Source: Cryptomeria japonica
Taxonomy: Eukaryota > Streptophyta > Pinopsida > Cupressales > Cupressaceae
Assembly: GCF_030272615.1 (NCBI RefSeq)
Contig: NC_081405.1
Location: 573,963,252 to 574,027,251 of the forward strand
Reading direction: 5' to 3'
DNA: 64,000 nucleotides
Shown one piece after another: positions 22,395-33,712 of the stretch. A program made the translations under genes and the position numbers. The notes under the pieces were generated by a model that saw nothing but the letters and a program-made list of their open reading frames with translations, was not told the origin of the DNA and searched no databases. The stretch's first letter is position 1, and each line of letters begins with the position of its first letter.

Positions 22395-24508
22395 TGTTTC
22401 AATTTATGTCTCTGTGATCTTTCGTCTCTAAGCCCTGGTTAAAATGGGCATACACGCGTGTTAGATATTGCGCTAGGATTTGATTGTGAAAAAGTTGTTT
22501 TGATAAGTAATCAACTATCAATGTAAATGTGGTAAAGTGATATGACACGAAAAGATGATTCAAGTGTTTAAAAGTTTGCAAGTTTTTCGATATTCGGTTT
22601 TGGAGTGCAATGATGATGATTTTGATAAAAACCAAGTCCAATAGGAACAATATATCCTACGATGTGGGACAAGGTTATCTTGACCAAATGCTGTAGTTTC
22701 GTGATAAAGGATGATAGATCCTGATGAGAAACTATGTTTTTGACTGATCAGTTTATCAAAGAGGGTGATGATGCACTTTGAGATGTTTAGATCTTGAACT
22801 TGTTGAATGTGAATACTTGAAAATCTTGAGGTGTCTATTTCTAGACTCTGATTTGACAGATGATAACTTGACCAAGCGAACCAAGGAGATAAGCTAAGCA
22901 CCAAATGACAAATAGCAGGTGTTTATGCTCACTGTAAACTGACTAAGCAAATATGACAAATCTGAAAAAGACATGCAAGAATACAGTTATGGGCAGACAG
23001 AGACATAAATCCATACGATAGATTATACAACCCCTAACAACAATTTAGACAGGCTCATACAACAAACCAGAAATTTTACATGACAAAAGACATAAACTCG
23101 TACGAGATTTCTCACAAAAACTAGACGACAAATGATAACACAAAATTCTCCACTAAAATGGTTCGCACGAAAATTCTCACTGGACCGGATGCTAAAAGAT
23201 AACACAAATATTTTTGCTAAACTGGCTCATATGACAATAATGATAAACTAGATGCCTCATATGAAAAACTAACAAGCTCGTACGACAAAGGATAGAACAG
23301 ACACAAAACATTGTTTAGACAGATTTTTGATCAATGAAGTCTGATGTTTTGCTTCTATTTCCCAGTTTCTCAGATGTCTGATTTTCTATTTTAGGGACGA
23401 AGACATAACAAACACATGATATGTTAAGTGACCTCAAGCACAATATGCTACATAAGGAAGTTGGCTAAGAGAGAAAACCTTTGCTTGCAAACTTAGGTAC
23501 ACACCCAATAGCTAATCAGAATACAACCGCTGAGTCTCATGCAATGGATTCTCAATGCTGTATTATCTGACTCCAAACACTAATGGGGGCACGATATGGC
23601 AAGTGTCTTGGGAGAGTTACTATTTCTCGCACAAAGATTATCCCCCTTTTGGAGGTGAATCATTTAGCTTCTAATTTAATTGGAACTAGTAAGGGATTCA
23701 TTCGACGCATCGGGGTATAAAATCAATTAAGAGGTCTCCCAGCCTTGAAAACCAAGGTTTGATATACTCGTAGGTACAGAGGATAGCTATTCCTGAGCAC
23801 TGTCATTGACTTGATTTTCATCAAATCACATATATTTTTTAGTGGGTTGGAGTACTTGGCATTAGTCATTCCCACTTGGGTCATTCCCCTCTCACCGACC
23901 TTATTGGTTTTGGCCTTATAGGCTCCTTAGGAGGGCAAGCCTGCTAAAGATATGCACTATTGAAAGAAAAGGATGAGTCTGGCTTTCTAATCAAATAAGA
24001 AAGGTGAGAGCATACAAGCCTATCATCAAAACACATAATACATGTTTGTTCATTTCCATTAGCAAAAACAAGTGTGCCTAGAAAATTTAAAGAAGACATA
24101 AAGTTTGGTTGAGTCCTCCTAGGCAACCTACAAAATAGATACGTGAGTAGTCATGATGTTTGGATGAAATGAAGCTTTGATAGGCGTAATCTTCAACAAT
24201 CATCCTGCAAAAACTTTAGGCTGCCAAAAAACTCATGAACAGACCAGGGTTAGAATTAGTAATAATCAAATTGAAGCATGAAAACCCTAAAATGTAATCT
24301 GTTTTGAAAAAATAGAAATAGAATTTCGTACGACAATTTTCACCCGATCGTACGACAATTCTCACCTCCTCGTACGAGGTCACAAAGGAACTCATACGAG
24401 GTAGAAAGGGAACTTGTACGAAATTCTAAATCAAACCCGGCAAGAAACCTGCTAGATAGGAATTTTGATGATGCTAAGAGGCCAAAAATGAGCTTTTCGG
24501 CCCTACGG
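22395..24508 (-). other. Gypsy 5' leader with repeated CGTACGA motifs
   Basis: About 2.1 kb between the primer site and gag without a coding frame. Five exact CGTACGA cores occur (about 23099, 23279, 24327, 24348, 24371), often followed by ACAATTCTCAC or similar. Degenerate forms such as CATACGA, CGCACGA and CATATGA lie between them. The leader probably includes the packaging region; the motif array has no assigned role. Confidence 0.65.
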
Positions 24509-24520
24509 TGAGCGCCAAAA
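24509..24520 (-). other. Gypsy primer-binding site
   Basis: Directly inside the 5' LTR, the minus strand reads TTTTGGCGCTCACCG. A TGGCGC start is typical of Tat/Ogre-type primer sites, which pair with the 3' end of a tRNA. I cannot assign the tRNA with confidence. Confidence 0.6.
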
Positions 24521-25671
24521 TGTCGTGCCTATTAAGTGTGATACCTGCTGCTACAACACAAACACTCAATAGATTATTACAGGCATGGTTAGAAAATAAT
24601 AAGAAAATAAAGGTGAACCATGACAAAGCAACCTATCGCCTTGTAAGAGATGCAAGTATGGATTGGCGCTCAGATCTGGATAAGGAATCCCAGTGGCTTG
24701 ACTACATCTAGATGGAGGATTTGAAATGATGAGGATATGCAAATATGAGATTGCTTATGCTAGATTGATCCAAGAGACTAATTAAGCTAATGATATGCAT
24801 GATTAAGCTATGATGAGGATGCAATTTAGCTAGAAAAGAGATTGATTAAGCTACATGATTCAACAATTATGCTAGAAAATGATCAAATTAAGCTAATGCG
24901 ATTGCCTATAACAACAATTCTCAAATGATATGCCTATAGTAACAATGCCTAAATTAATAATGCGATGGGATCCTTATTGCTCCAAAATGGGGGTGATTAT
25001 AGGATTTCCAAGGCTAGGGGTGAGGTGGCAGGAATCAACGGTCAAGATTGAGTCTGAAGATATCAAGGGTGAAATTGGAGGAGGTTGGAGAAGAGGTTGG
25101 AGGAAGAGACACTTGTCATCTCTATGGTGACAAGTGTCAAGGAGCGTTGCTCATAAAAGGGCAAGTGTCCAAGAGAGGAGACATGTGGCCAAAGTGCCAT
25201 ATGTCTCAAGAAGAAAATATCCACGCCATAGGAGGTTAGGATAAGGAGGTTAGAATGTGAAAGATAGGATAGGGTTAGTCAAACCCAAGGTTAGGTGGAA
25301 TGGTTTAGGTTAGAGGGATGGTAAGGTTATTTGGTTAGAAGTTAGGAGGCATGTGGGTAATTTGAATTTAAAAATTCAAATAATAGGAAAAGACTAATTA
25401 ATTCTCAACAACTCATAAATTTATTTATTTTAATTAATTAGAGGATTAGAAGAATTGATTGAAATAGGGGGGGATTAATTAATTTGAATTAATTAATCAA
25501 AGGGGACTATTGAAATAAAGCTATTAAATAAATCTTTAGATTTATTAATAAGTAGATGAAAGGGTGAATTTAATCAAATTACCTAATGAATTCAATCAAA
25601 TTAGGAAGGGGGATTAATTAAATAATTTCTTATTTAATTAAATATCTTCATACCATTTTTAGGTGTATACA
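24521..25671 (-). repeat. Gypsy 5' LTR, complete, 1151 bp
   Basis: In element orientation it starts TGTATACACC and ends GGCACGACA. The outer end touches the CATAT target duplication, the inner end the primer site. It should hold the promoter. Its first ~220 bp (25450-25671) have no counterpart in the 3' LTR. Confidence 0.92.
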
Positions 25672-26347
25672 CATATTAATATACTTGATGTTGTTATCAG
25701 ATTTATTAAAGGCATTAAGAAAGAAACTAATCTTTTCTGGAATCTGTTATCTTGTGAAATCCTTTGGTATCTATGGAAAACGAGGAATTTAGAAAGATTT
25801 AAAGGGGAAGAAAAGGCCCTTAGTGAGTCTTTTCATAGACTCACCTTTCATTTTATCTTCTCACAGGTTACTATGGTTATCAGGCTGAATAAGGAGAAAT
25901 TTTGTAGATTCCTTACTGATGGGCATACAAGAATTTTTATCTTCTAACTCTCTCATGGCTATACCCAAGGGAGAATGAATGCTGAAAGAACACCCTTTGT
26001 CAACGCCCTAGATGCTCTCATGGAGGAAATCAGAGGAAATGGACAGGTGGTTCGCCATAAAATGATCTGACACAAAATTATCTCATGAGGGATGTATATA
26101 GCTGGACAACCTTTGTATATGCCTCTTTAGTTGTATAGGCCTATATATGTTTTCAATATATCTTAGTTTAGGTCTGTATAAGCTTTGTGTATATGTTGAC
26201 GGGTATATTGTTTAAACCCATATGTCTATATCCTAGCCTTTACATACTCTTTGATGTGACTACTTACTTAGAAGGCTACCATGATCTGCTGATAAAGCTT
26301 TAACTATTTTGTATTTCAGTTTACTCTCTATTATCAATACAAAAAAA

Positions 26348-27616
26348 TATTTTTTTTTTCATAATTTAAGATCATATATATATGACAACTAAATTTTATT
26401 TTTTATCATATATATCTTCTATTACATAAAAACAAATATTATATATACATGTAAAAATGTTAAAGAAAAATTTACATAGAATTTCAACAAGAAATATTAT
26501 ATGAAAGACAAAATAGTCGTTGAAAACTGATTTCATGAAATTACAAGTTTTCTTTAATTTTATTATTTGCCTCACGTCCTCTTGAGATTTACCAATTTTC
26601 TTACTCATCCACTCACTTTTTACTCACAATTTCTAGCATGAATACAAAAATAAAACCACGTGAGTTCTTACTGTGGTCTATACCTTAAAATATTTTATAT
26701 TTTTCTTCGTTTTGTACACTCCCTCCACTCTCTTTTCTTTCCTTTTCTAAGCTCCCTTCACACACATGCGGTTCCCTTTACCCAAACTCCTATCAAAATC
26801 AAATTTCAAAGTATAATTATTTTATGAGCACTATATATTCATTTCAACTCACGGATTAGTCTTAATAAATTTTTTAATTAAATATATTTTTACCAAAAAT
26901 GATAATATATATCAAATATTTGATTGCACGAAGTCTCTAAAATATGCTATTGTATCTCAAGATGGATATTTAATTACATAATATATTGTTATTATGTGTA
27001 TATACAAAAGATATACCTCCATATACATAGTTTTGTTAAAAAAATGAGATTTTTAGTTGTCACTTTATTCATCTAATATGTGGAAAGATATTAGAAGTTA
27101 CTACAATAAATTTATTAATTTGATTGAAATAAAAAATTTTTTACTCTTTGAATTCCTAGGTCCTTTTTTAGCATAAAGACGATATCCTTTTATCATGGGT
27201 AAAACAAGTTTAGAAGGAACCAAAAACTCTTTAAATAAAGATACTTATAAGATAACCAATACTAACGGCAAAACCAACCCATAGTAGAACTAGAGAACAA
27301 AAAGCTACCTCAAAGGAAAGAAACAATAGACCCAAAACAAAAAAAATGACAAACATGCAACAAAAACTAGACAAACAACATAGACAACAAGAACTACTTT
27401 AACATATTCAATGTGTCATCAATATTTATTAAATTATCAAAACTGAAATTAAAACATATTATTGTAGCTAAGGAAAAAAGTCAAAATAAATTGTAATTGT
27501 TGTTCAACTTATTCATAATTCTAGTAAGAATTTCTTTGTAGTAGATTTGTTTTTCTTCCCCTAATCTTTCAACTCAACGCATAACAATTTCTATATTTCT
27601 TTAGCAAAAAGAAGTC
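26348..27616. repeat. Long direct repeat, copy 2 (right side of LINE copy 4)
   Basis: Counterpart of 11817-13284. It starts at the LINE A-tail with TATTTTTTTTTTC and ends AGCAAAAAGAAGTC, after which unique DNA (AAAGAAAATATGCC) follows. It holds two blocks missing in copy 1 (near 26680 and 26965-27040) and lacks the 320-bp block. Non-coding. Confidence 0.85.
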
Positions 27617-28879
27617 AAAGAAAATATGCCTTAGTGTTTCAAGTTTCCTACAAATGTTACAAACTTCAATATCAACATATTAGACAATAAAACATAAAAT
27701 TTTCTTACTCTATTTATGTAATGGTATAAGTTTATTGTATAGGTTATTAAATGTTAAATATGATTATATTCTAATAGATGAAAAGTAATTTAAAAATAAA
27801 TAAATTTAATGCTAAAAATCTAAAAAATTAAATTATACAATATAATTAAATGTTTTATTTAGTTTTATGATAATTTTATGTATGTAAGTAATTGTATTTC
27901 AATAGATTTTTATTTTTTATTAGTAGTTGTGTTGGGTTAGTATTATTGCAATTAGTTTAATAGTTTAATTAACAAAAATAAAATGTAAGTAACTTAACAA
28001 AAGAAATATATATATAGATGTAGTATATGGTAGATCCTTGTTTTTATATATAAAAGCATCCAAGCCCTTTTAGAATTATACAAACAGGAAGGAATCTCAC
28101 ATACATCAGAATCTAAAATCTAAAGTGTAATGAAAATAAAATATTATGTTCCCTTCAGGGATCCTCTTTACATATCGATATTAAATTTGAAATGAACTTA
28201 AACAAAGATCATTAGCGAGAATAATAATTTAGACATAATAAAAAAAAGATAAATAAGTTAAGTAAATATCAAATATATATGTATATAATACATGGTAGAT
28301 CCATATATATATATATAAAAGCATCCAATCCCTTTTATAACTATACAAACAAGAAGGAATCTCACATATCAAAATATATTTTTCTTCACAATAATTTAAT
28401 AAATTTTACCTATATTATTAGACAAAATTTACTCTTTCCACTATGTTGATCTATTCACATGCGCTTGGTAATTATTTTTGAATTTTTGAGTTTTTGAAGT
28501 ACATGCCTTTTATAAATATATATTTTTAAATTTATAGAATATTTGTAACAATGTTATCTAAACTAATTTTTTTATATCAATTTAGCAACCTTCTTTTAAT
28601 TGTAATATTTTTTTTAAAATTATTTTTCTTAAACTTCAAAAGTATTCAATCTTATATAATTTAACATATTATACATTTGCACCATTTTATAAAAAATAGT
28701 AATTACAAACATGGGAATACATTTTAAATAATAATGATATAAAGATCACTTAATTTATTTTATGCCATCATTAAATTTAAATTTAAATTAATTACAAATT
28801 ATTTAGAAGTATTTATAGTAATTATAATTATAAATTATTTTGTAATTAAATTTATTATTAATAATTATAATTAGGATTA
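27617..28879. other. AT-rich spacer with a duplicated TATA-containing segment
   Basis: No coding frame. About 100 bases at 28000-28105 recur at 28250-28372. Both contain ATGGTAGATCC, then TATATAAAAGCATCCAA, then ACAAACA.GAAGGAATCTC. The TATATAAA box and its spacing resemble a plant core promoter, but no gene follows. Confidence 0.55.
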
Positions 28880-29190
28880 AAATGATAATTATAACAAGAG
28901 TTAGTGTTAGAATAAGGGTTAGTACCAAAGGTTAGAATTGAGGTTCAAACTATTTCTCAAATTAAGGTTAGAGTTTTAGATTAAGGACTAGGGATAGAGT
29001 TAAGGAAAAAATAGGATTAAGATTGTATTTAATGTTATAATTAGGTGAAGTATTAGGGATAAAATGCAAATTAATGTTAATATTAGTATTAGGGTTATGG
29101 TTACAACTAGAATTTAAACTAGACTAGACATAAGACTAAAATTAAGGTTAGGGTTAAACTTAGATCAAAGGTTAAGGGGTAAGGGTTTTA
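28880..29190. repeat. Degenerate TTAGGG-like tract (G-strand on plus)
   Basis: Many imperfect units such as TTAGGGTTA, TTAGTGTTAG and AAGGTTAG. The orientation is opposite to the larger CCCTAA blocks from 36.5 kb on. Non-coding. Confidence 0.7.
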
Positions 29191-29601
29191 ATATTTAAAA
29201 TTAAAATAATAGAGATGAGTGCATTATATAAAAATATCATGTTAAATTTTGAAATTATTCATTATTATTTTTAAAATTACAATAATTATGTAATAACTAT
29301 AAATGTTTAATTAATAAAACATCACAGCCTCCAGCCTCCACTCTAGTGAGTCGAACCTTCGACCTCCCCATTCCAGGGTGAACCCCACTTAACATGCCAC
29401 TTTTACTAATACAAAGAAAAGTGGGAAAAATTAAATCATATGACATGATAAATTTTATTAGGAGGCAAGTATGAGGTGGATATAGTCATATTAAATTGGC
29501 TTACATAGTTATAAATATAATAATTTGAAGGTTTAAAATAATAATTAGTAAGTTAATATTATATTTAATATATAAATAATTTATATAAGATATAATTTAA
29601 C
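29191..29601. other. AT-rich spacer with a tRNA-B-box-like patch
   Basis: At 29325-29400 a GC-richer patch reads, on the minus strand, GAAGGTTCGACTCACT, close to the RNA polymerase III B box GGTTCGANNCC. A SINE remnant is possible, but no A box or tail is clear. The rest is AT-rich and non-coding. Confidence 0.3.
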
Positions 29602-29615
29602 ATTTTAATTTAATA

Positions 29616-30044
29616 AGTGGAGAGGCCAAAGAAAATCCTGGGTCGGCTGGCTGTGGGGGAGTGGTGAGGAACCATTTGGGTTTGCTGGTCTCTACGGTAG
29701 CTCTCCCTTTGGGTACCTAGACTAACCATTTTGTAGAGGCCAGCATTACCTATATTGGGCTACACATGGTGAGCAAGGAGGGGTTCAAATGGGTCTAGCT
29801 GGAGAGTGATTTGCTTAACATCATCAAATGCATTATGGGATGTACGGTGCCTAGCTGGACTATTTCAAACTTAATTAAAGATTGTCTTGAAATGATAATC
29901 AGCCTGGAGGATTTCAAGATCTCCCACGTTTTCTGGGAAGGAAACAAATTGGCTGATCATTTGGCCCACTTGGCAGTGGGTAACATGGCAGTTAAATGGT
30001 CGAGTGGACAGGAAACTTTACCGATAAAACCCTATGTGCCCTGA
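29616..30044 (+). pseudogene. LINE ORF2 C-terminal RNase H domain
   Basis: The plus frame reads GSAGCGGVVRNHLG, then EASITYIGLHM, LESDLLNIIKCI and ISHVFWEGNKLADHLAHLAV. This is the RVT_3-type RNase H pattern found at the end of many plant LINE ORF2 proteins, which degrades the RNA strand after cDNA synthesis. An in-frame stop follows PLGT and another follows KWV. The ORF ends TGA at 30042-30044. RT and endonuclease are absent through 5' truncation. Confidence 0.85.
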
Positions 30045-30236
30045 CAAAAAATGATGCCAAGATCTGCATCCTTTCCAATGAAATTTATGATGAAATATTA
30101 TGATGGGATGGGAGCCGTTGGGGTAGTATTTCAAATTATTATCATTTTGAGAAGTGTTAGAGCATTTAGTTTTCCTTGTTTATGGTTTGCTTTCCTCTTG
30201 GTTTTTCTAGAATCTCTTATTTGTTCGAGCTTCAGA

Positions 30237-31826
30237 ATGGGAGGTGAGAAGAATAGGTTTGAACCCACAACCTATGATAAGTGGGGGAAGAACAAGGAGG
30301 TTTGGGAGGAAATTTCTAATGGTAGGATGGTTCCTTTTTTGGAGAGATTGCATGGTCATTCGGCCATTGTTATGGAAAGCTTTGTTAAAGGGAGAAATAA
30401 GGGTGCGCTGACTTCCTTTGGTGCGGAGTTTCAAGTTGATGAAAATCTAGTTGCCATTGTTACTAGTCCGTATATGAGAGGCAGAAAATTCTATAGAGAC
30501 AGGAAGTCAAGTGAGGAGGCTATTGCTGCCTTTTATGATAAGGAGAAGGAAAGACTGAGGCTAATGAAAATGACAGATGATGGCTATAACATGAAAGAGT
30601 TGATTTTCCTTTGGGCTGAGATGGTAGAATTTATAATGAGGTACATCACCTTGGATGGTAGATATGCTAGTATTGTTTCTCATCATTTTACTATCTTAAA
30701 CAATTTTAGGCATGGTAAATTGATTTCCATTCCCTTTTATCTTCTTTCATCCTTGGAGAATAGTTTAGTTAAACATTTTGAAAACTAGGATAACCCCTGT
30801 GATTCATGAAGGGTTTATCTTGTTGATTATGGAATACGCCCAGGCGCATGAAGTGAAACCCTCCGCAAGGATAAAACCCACATTTCCTCTTCTAACCCTG
30901 ATGTGCAGTTGGTTTCTGATATGGAAATGGATGAGTATGACAATGGTACGATCATGGATTGGCAAGATATCAAGGATATGGAGGACCCTGATTATAGACC
31001 AAAAATAGAAGGGGAGTTTATGGTGACCGCGGGAACTAACAATAGTAGGAAAATCAATCCTCTAAGGTGGGTGGCTAATAAGTTCAATGTAGCAGCAGGA
31101 ATATGCAAGAGTTGGAGCCACCCACCTAAAAGAAATTGAAACTTACCAAATCTAGTGGCTCCAAAGTCCTAGACCATGAGATTAGGTCGGACATCCCTAT
31201 CAAGGTGGATGAAGAGGAACAGGGGCGTGCGATTAAGGAAAATAAAGACAAGATAATGGAGGAGAGGGTGATGAGAAATCTGCTATTGGAGGCTACTAGA
31301 AGTTAGGAGAATTGTTGGAAGTGGGTGGAGAAGGAAATTGAATCCCTAAAAGATGGGTTAAAGGAATTGTCGAAAATTTGATGAGATCCCCTAGGCCCAA
31401 TAAATCTGAGAAGATCATGAGTATGATCCAGAAAATTTCTCAGGATTCGGAAACTATGAAGGTTAACCAAGAGCGCAAAATTAAGAAGCTGGAAGGGGAT
31501 GTAAGTAGATCAAAGAAAATTTGAACAATCTGGGTAGGCAAGCGATTAACAATAACACTAATGGTTTGGAAAATATTGATTCCATGATGATTGATTATAG
31601 AACCAGGACCATCGCCAGTGACCCTCTCGTGGGAGATAAGCAGAAAAAGATTGCTTCAGAGGGTGGACAGAGTGCTGCTAGTGGGAAGATTAGTTCGGGT
31701 CTGTGTACTAGAACTAGGAGCCAGAGCCTGGACCAGGGTACCTCCAAATTAATCATGGGGGACTTGGAGAAGATTAATAGAAGTATTATTCAGAAAAATA
31801 CGAAATTGATGCACTCTCTTAGTTGA
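30237..31826 (+). pseudogene. Unrecognised ORF downstream of the LINE RNase H (broken)
   Basis: Open from 30051, but the likely start is the Met at 30237 (MGGEKNRFEPTTYDKW). The first ~180 residues look globular and mixed-charge (HGHSAIVMESFVKGRNKG, RDRKSSEEAIAAFYDKEKER, ELIFLWAEMVEFIMRYITLD). After a stop at 30786 the frame continues in pieces: an acidic stretch (DMEMDEYDNGTIMDWQDIKD), a basic stretch, a coiled-coil-like heptad region (QERKIKKLEGDV), and a tail ending TKLMHSLS (stop 31824-31826). I do not recognise the family. The layout suggests a nucleic-acid- or self-associating protein, which is inference. It shares mobility with the LINE. Confidence 0.6.
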
Positions 31827-32005
31827 GTGCGTGGTCCTATTTTTTTGTTCAACTCTTTGTCTTTTGTTGTCCGTCTGTATGGGGCTTGTCCCCTATTCTG
31901 CTTATTTTTTTGGTTTGGTTGGCTGTTGGCCTTGGTCTGTAATACTTTGGGTTTCAAGTCACTTTAAAACCTGCTTATCTTTATCAAAAATATTTTAATT
32001 TAATA

Positions 32006-32386
32006 TTATTATAATTTATCATTATAAATATTTTAATCAATTATACTACAACTCTAGTTTTAATTAATTATTTTTCTAATTTACAATTATTTCAAATTTT
32101 AAATAAAATGATAATTAATTAAGATTATTATAAATAAAATAATTAATTATAATTATAATTTTATACAATAATTAAATTATAATTATAATCTCAATAATTA
32201 AATTACAATACTAAAACCGCAAATATTAGTCACAACACTTATTTACTTTTATAAATTTCCAAATTTAAGTATTCATCAACTTATTCAAATCTATACTCAT
32301 ACAATTACAATACAGTTTTATTTTAATTTGCATGATAGAGTCGTACATTTAAAAACAAGGTGTGAGTAATTTAAGATTTACAACTG

Positions 32387-32437
<51 letters not shown>

Positions 32438-32501
32438 TATATTATATAATTTATTTGTATGGTTAAATATCTTACAAACTTTAGGTTAACGTAAGCACTT
32501 G
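32006..32501. other. AT-rich spacer with a TA microsatellite
   Basis: No gene seen. A pure (TA) run occupies about 32390-32435. Confidence 0.6.
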
Positions 32502-33712
32502 AGTACTTTAAATTTTTCTGCACAGTAGAAGAATCTAGCTAGAAAAGAAAAGAAACAAAACTTGCATATTGAAATCTGAAGAAAAAGAATTAATGTAATT
32601 AGATCATTTACATTATCATTTTGAAACTTGAATGAATTACAATGTGTTTATAGATCACAGGAGCAGAAATTATGCATTAGATGCATGGAATTTCTGGAGG
32701 TCAACAATTGTTTGTATGAAACAACAGTGGAAGATGAAGAGTGAGTTAAAAACAAGAATTAGCTCCTTAGTGAGCCTTACATGCACAACACATATGCACC
32801 ATCTCTTGTCTGTAAAATACGGTGCAGGACTAAATGTTAAGTGCACTAACACTCCCCCTTAAGTCTAAGTAAGGAGAGATATGGGTCGTGGCAACAAAGC
32901 TTGATTAGGAACCCAATTACAAAGAAGAAAGGAGAAAACCCAACTGAGAGAAACTCCTGACCATTATTCGAACTATAGAAGAAAGCTCCAATTATCAATG
33001 AAGAAGAACTGCAAATGAATCCACACTGCAACAGGATTGTATCAAAATCATACAAACCATTGCATGAGTACCTCAGGGATACTTTGAAAATGCAGTTGTT
33101 ATTGAAAGAAACTTGTACTAAATGCATTAAGCGAAAATCCCATACAAACTTTCTAAAAGTTTAATTTTTACAAAGTCCCAAATTTTCCAGATCTTTTTCA
33201 TGTAGTGCTTGCAAAGCACATACAATTTTAAAGAATCAATATGAAAAACAAACAAACAAGGAGCATGCAAAAATGAGGGAAAGAATAAGCATGCATCTAG
33301 TTTCAGAGGTCTACATCTTCCATGCTAATGCTAATCTTCATAAATCTGCCTACAAATAATCGTGTTTAGCTTCTTCTTCCTAGCAATCTGGCTCTGATAC
33401 CATGTAAAATTTTCTGCACAGCAGAAAAATCTAGCTAGAAAAGAAAAGAAACAAAACTTGCATATTGAAATCTGAAGAAAAAGAATTAATATAATTAAAT
33501 CATTTACATTACCATTTTGAAACTTGAATGAATTACAATATGTTTATAGATCACAAGAGCAGAAATTATGCATAAAACAAAAGTGGAAGATGAAGAGGGA
33601 GTTAAAAACAAGAATAAGCTCCTTAATGAGCCTTACATGCAAAACGCATATGCACCGTTTCTCGTCCGTAAAATACGGTGCGGGACTAAACGTAAAGTGT
33701 GCTAACAAGTAC
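32502..33712 (-). mobile_element. TRIM-like non-autonomous LTR element, 1.2 kb, AGTAC target duplication
   Basis: Element 32507-33707, flanked by AGTAC at 32502-32506 and 33708-33712. In element (minus) orientation the 5' LTR is 33707-33403 and the 3' LTR 32851-32507. LTRs start TGTTAG and share CTAGCTAGAAAAGAAAAGAA (plus-strand reading). Next to the 5' LTR the minus strand reads TGGTATCAGAGC (33402-33391), a perfect match to the initiator-Met-tRNA primer site. A polypurine AAGGGGGAG precedes the 3' LTR (32852-32862). The LTRs are 305 and 345 bp; the shorter has lost about 40 bp. The internal region (about 550 bp) has no convincing protein. It lies 180 bp beyond the stop of the RING gene. Confidence 0.93.

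Larger units (their letters stand above)
14535..25676 (-). mobile_element. Ty3/gypsy retrotransposon of Tat/Ogre type (minus), with CATAT target duplication
   Basis: Element 14540-25671, flanked by CATAT at 14535-14539 and 25672-25676. In element order: 5' LTR (25671-24521), primer site, leader of about 2.1 kb, gag, protease, G-patch-like stretch, RT, RNase H, a second RNase H, then a 1-kb non-coding segment and a 3' LTR missing its first ~220 bp. The second RNase H and the gag/protease style are characteristic of the Tat/Ogre lineage. No integrase is present. In-frame stops and a frameshift show it is dead. It lies inside LINE copy 4; excision restores VHINIL in the LINE frame. Confidence 0.93.
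13285..26347 (+). mobile_element. LINE copy 4 (3' part), split by two nested insertions
   Basis: Plus-strand LINE ORF2 in three pieces: 13285-13724, 14062-14539 and 25677-26347. The first piece reads GGLGIKDLKVQG...KWIFHSLEG and ...IFCLKDIIINGALISW. It continues after the first insertion as DGLSSKYQLP and after the second as HINILDVVIRFIKG. Both joins are exact in frame once one copy of each 5-bp target duplication is removed. The piece at 14062-14539 has a zinc-binding-like C...C/H...C stretch (CTMCKLKDSSRHIFVDC). The 3' end is an A-run (26341-26347). The 5' truncation is at 13285. The sequence differs clearly from copies 1-3, so this is another subfamily. Confidence 0.9.
29602..32005 (+). 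mobile_element. 5'-truncated RNase H LINE with extra downstream ORF, 14-bp target duplication
   Basis: Element 29616-31991, flanked by ATTTTAATTTAATA at 29602-29615 and 31992-32005. It starts inside the RNase H domain that ends a plant LINE ORF2. Seven bases after the ORF2 stop, a separate open region of about 1.8 kb begins. A 3' UTR of about 160 bp and a short A-rich end (TTATCAAAAA) follow. The flanking duplication shows that RNase H, extra ORF and 3' UTR moved together by target-primed reverse transcription. The 3' 540 bases recur at 53767-54321. It is not the same family as the other LINEs here. Confidence 0.85.

Noticed and set aside
29320-29400. tRNA gene or intact SINE on the minus strand
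   Set aside because: Only a B-box-like word is visible. No cloverleaf, A box or poly-A/T end could be drawn.
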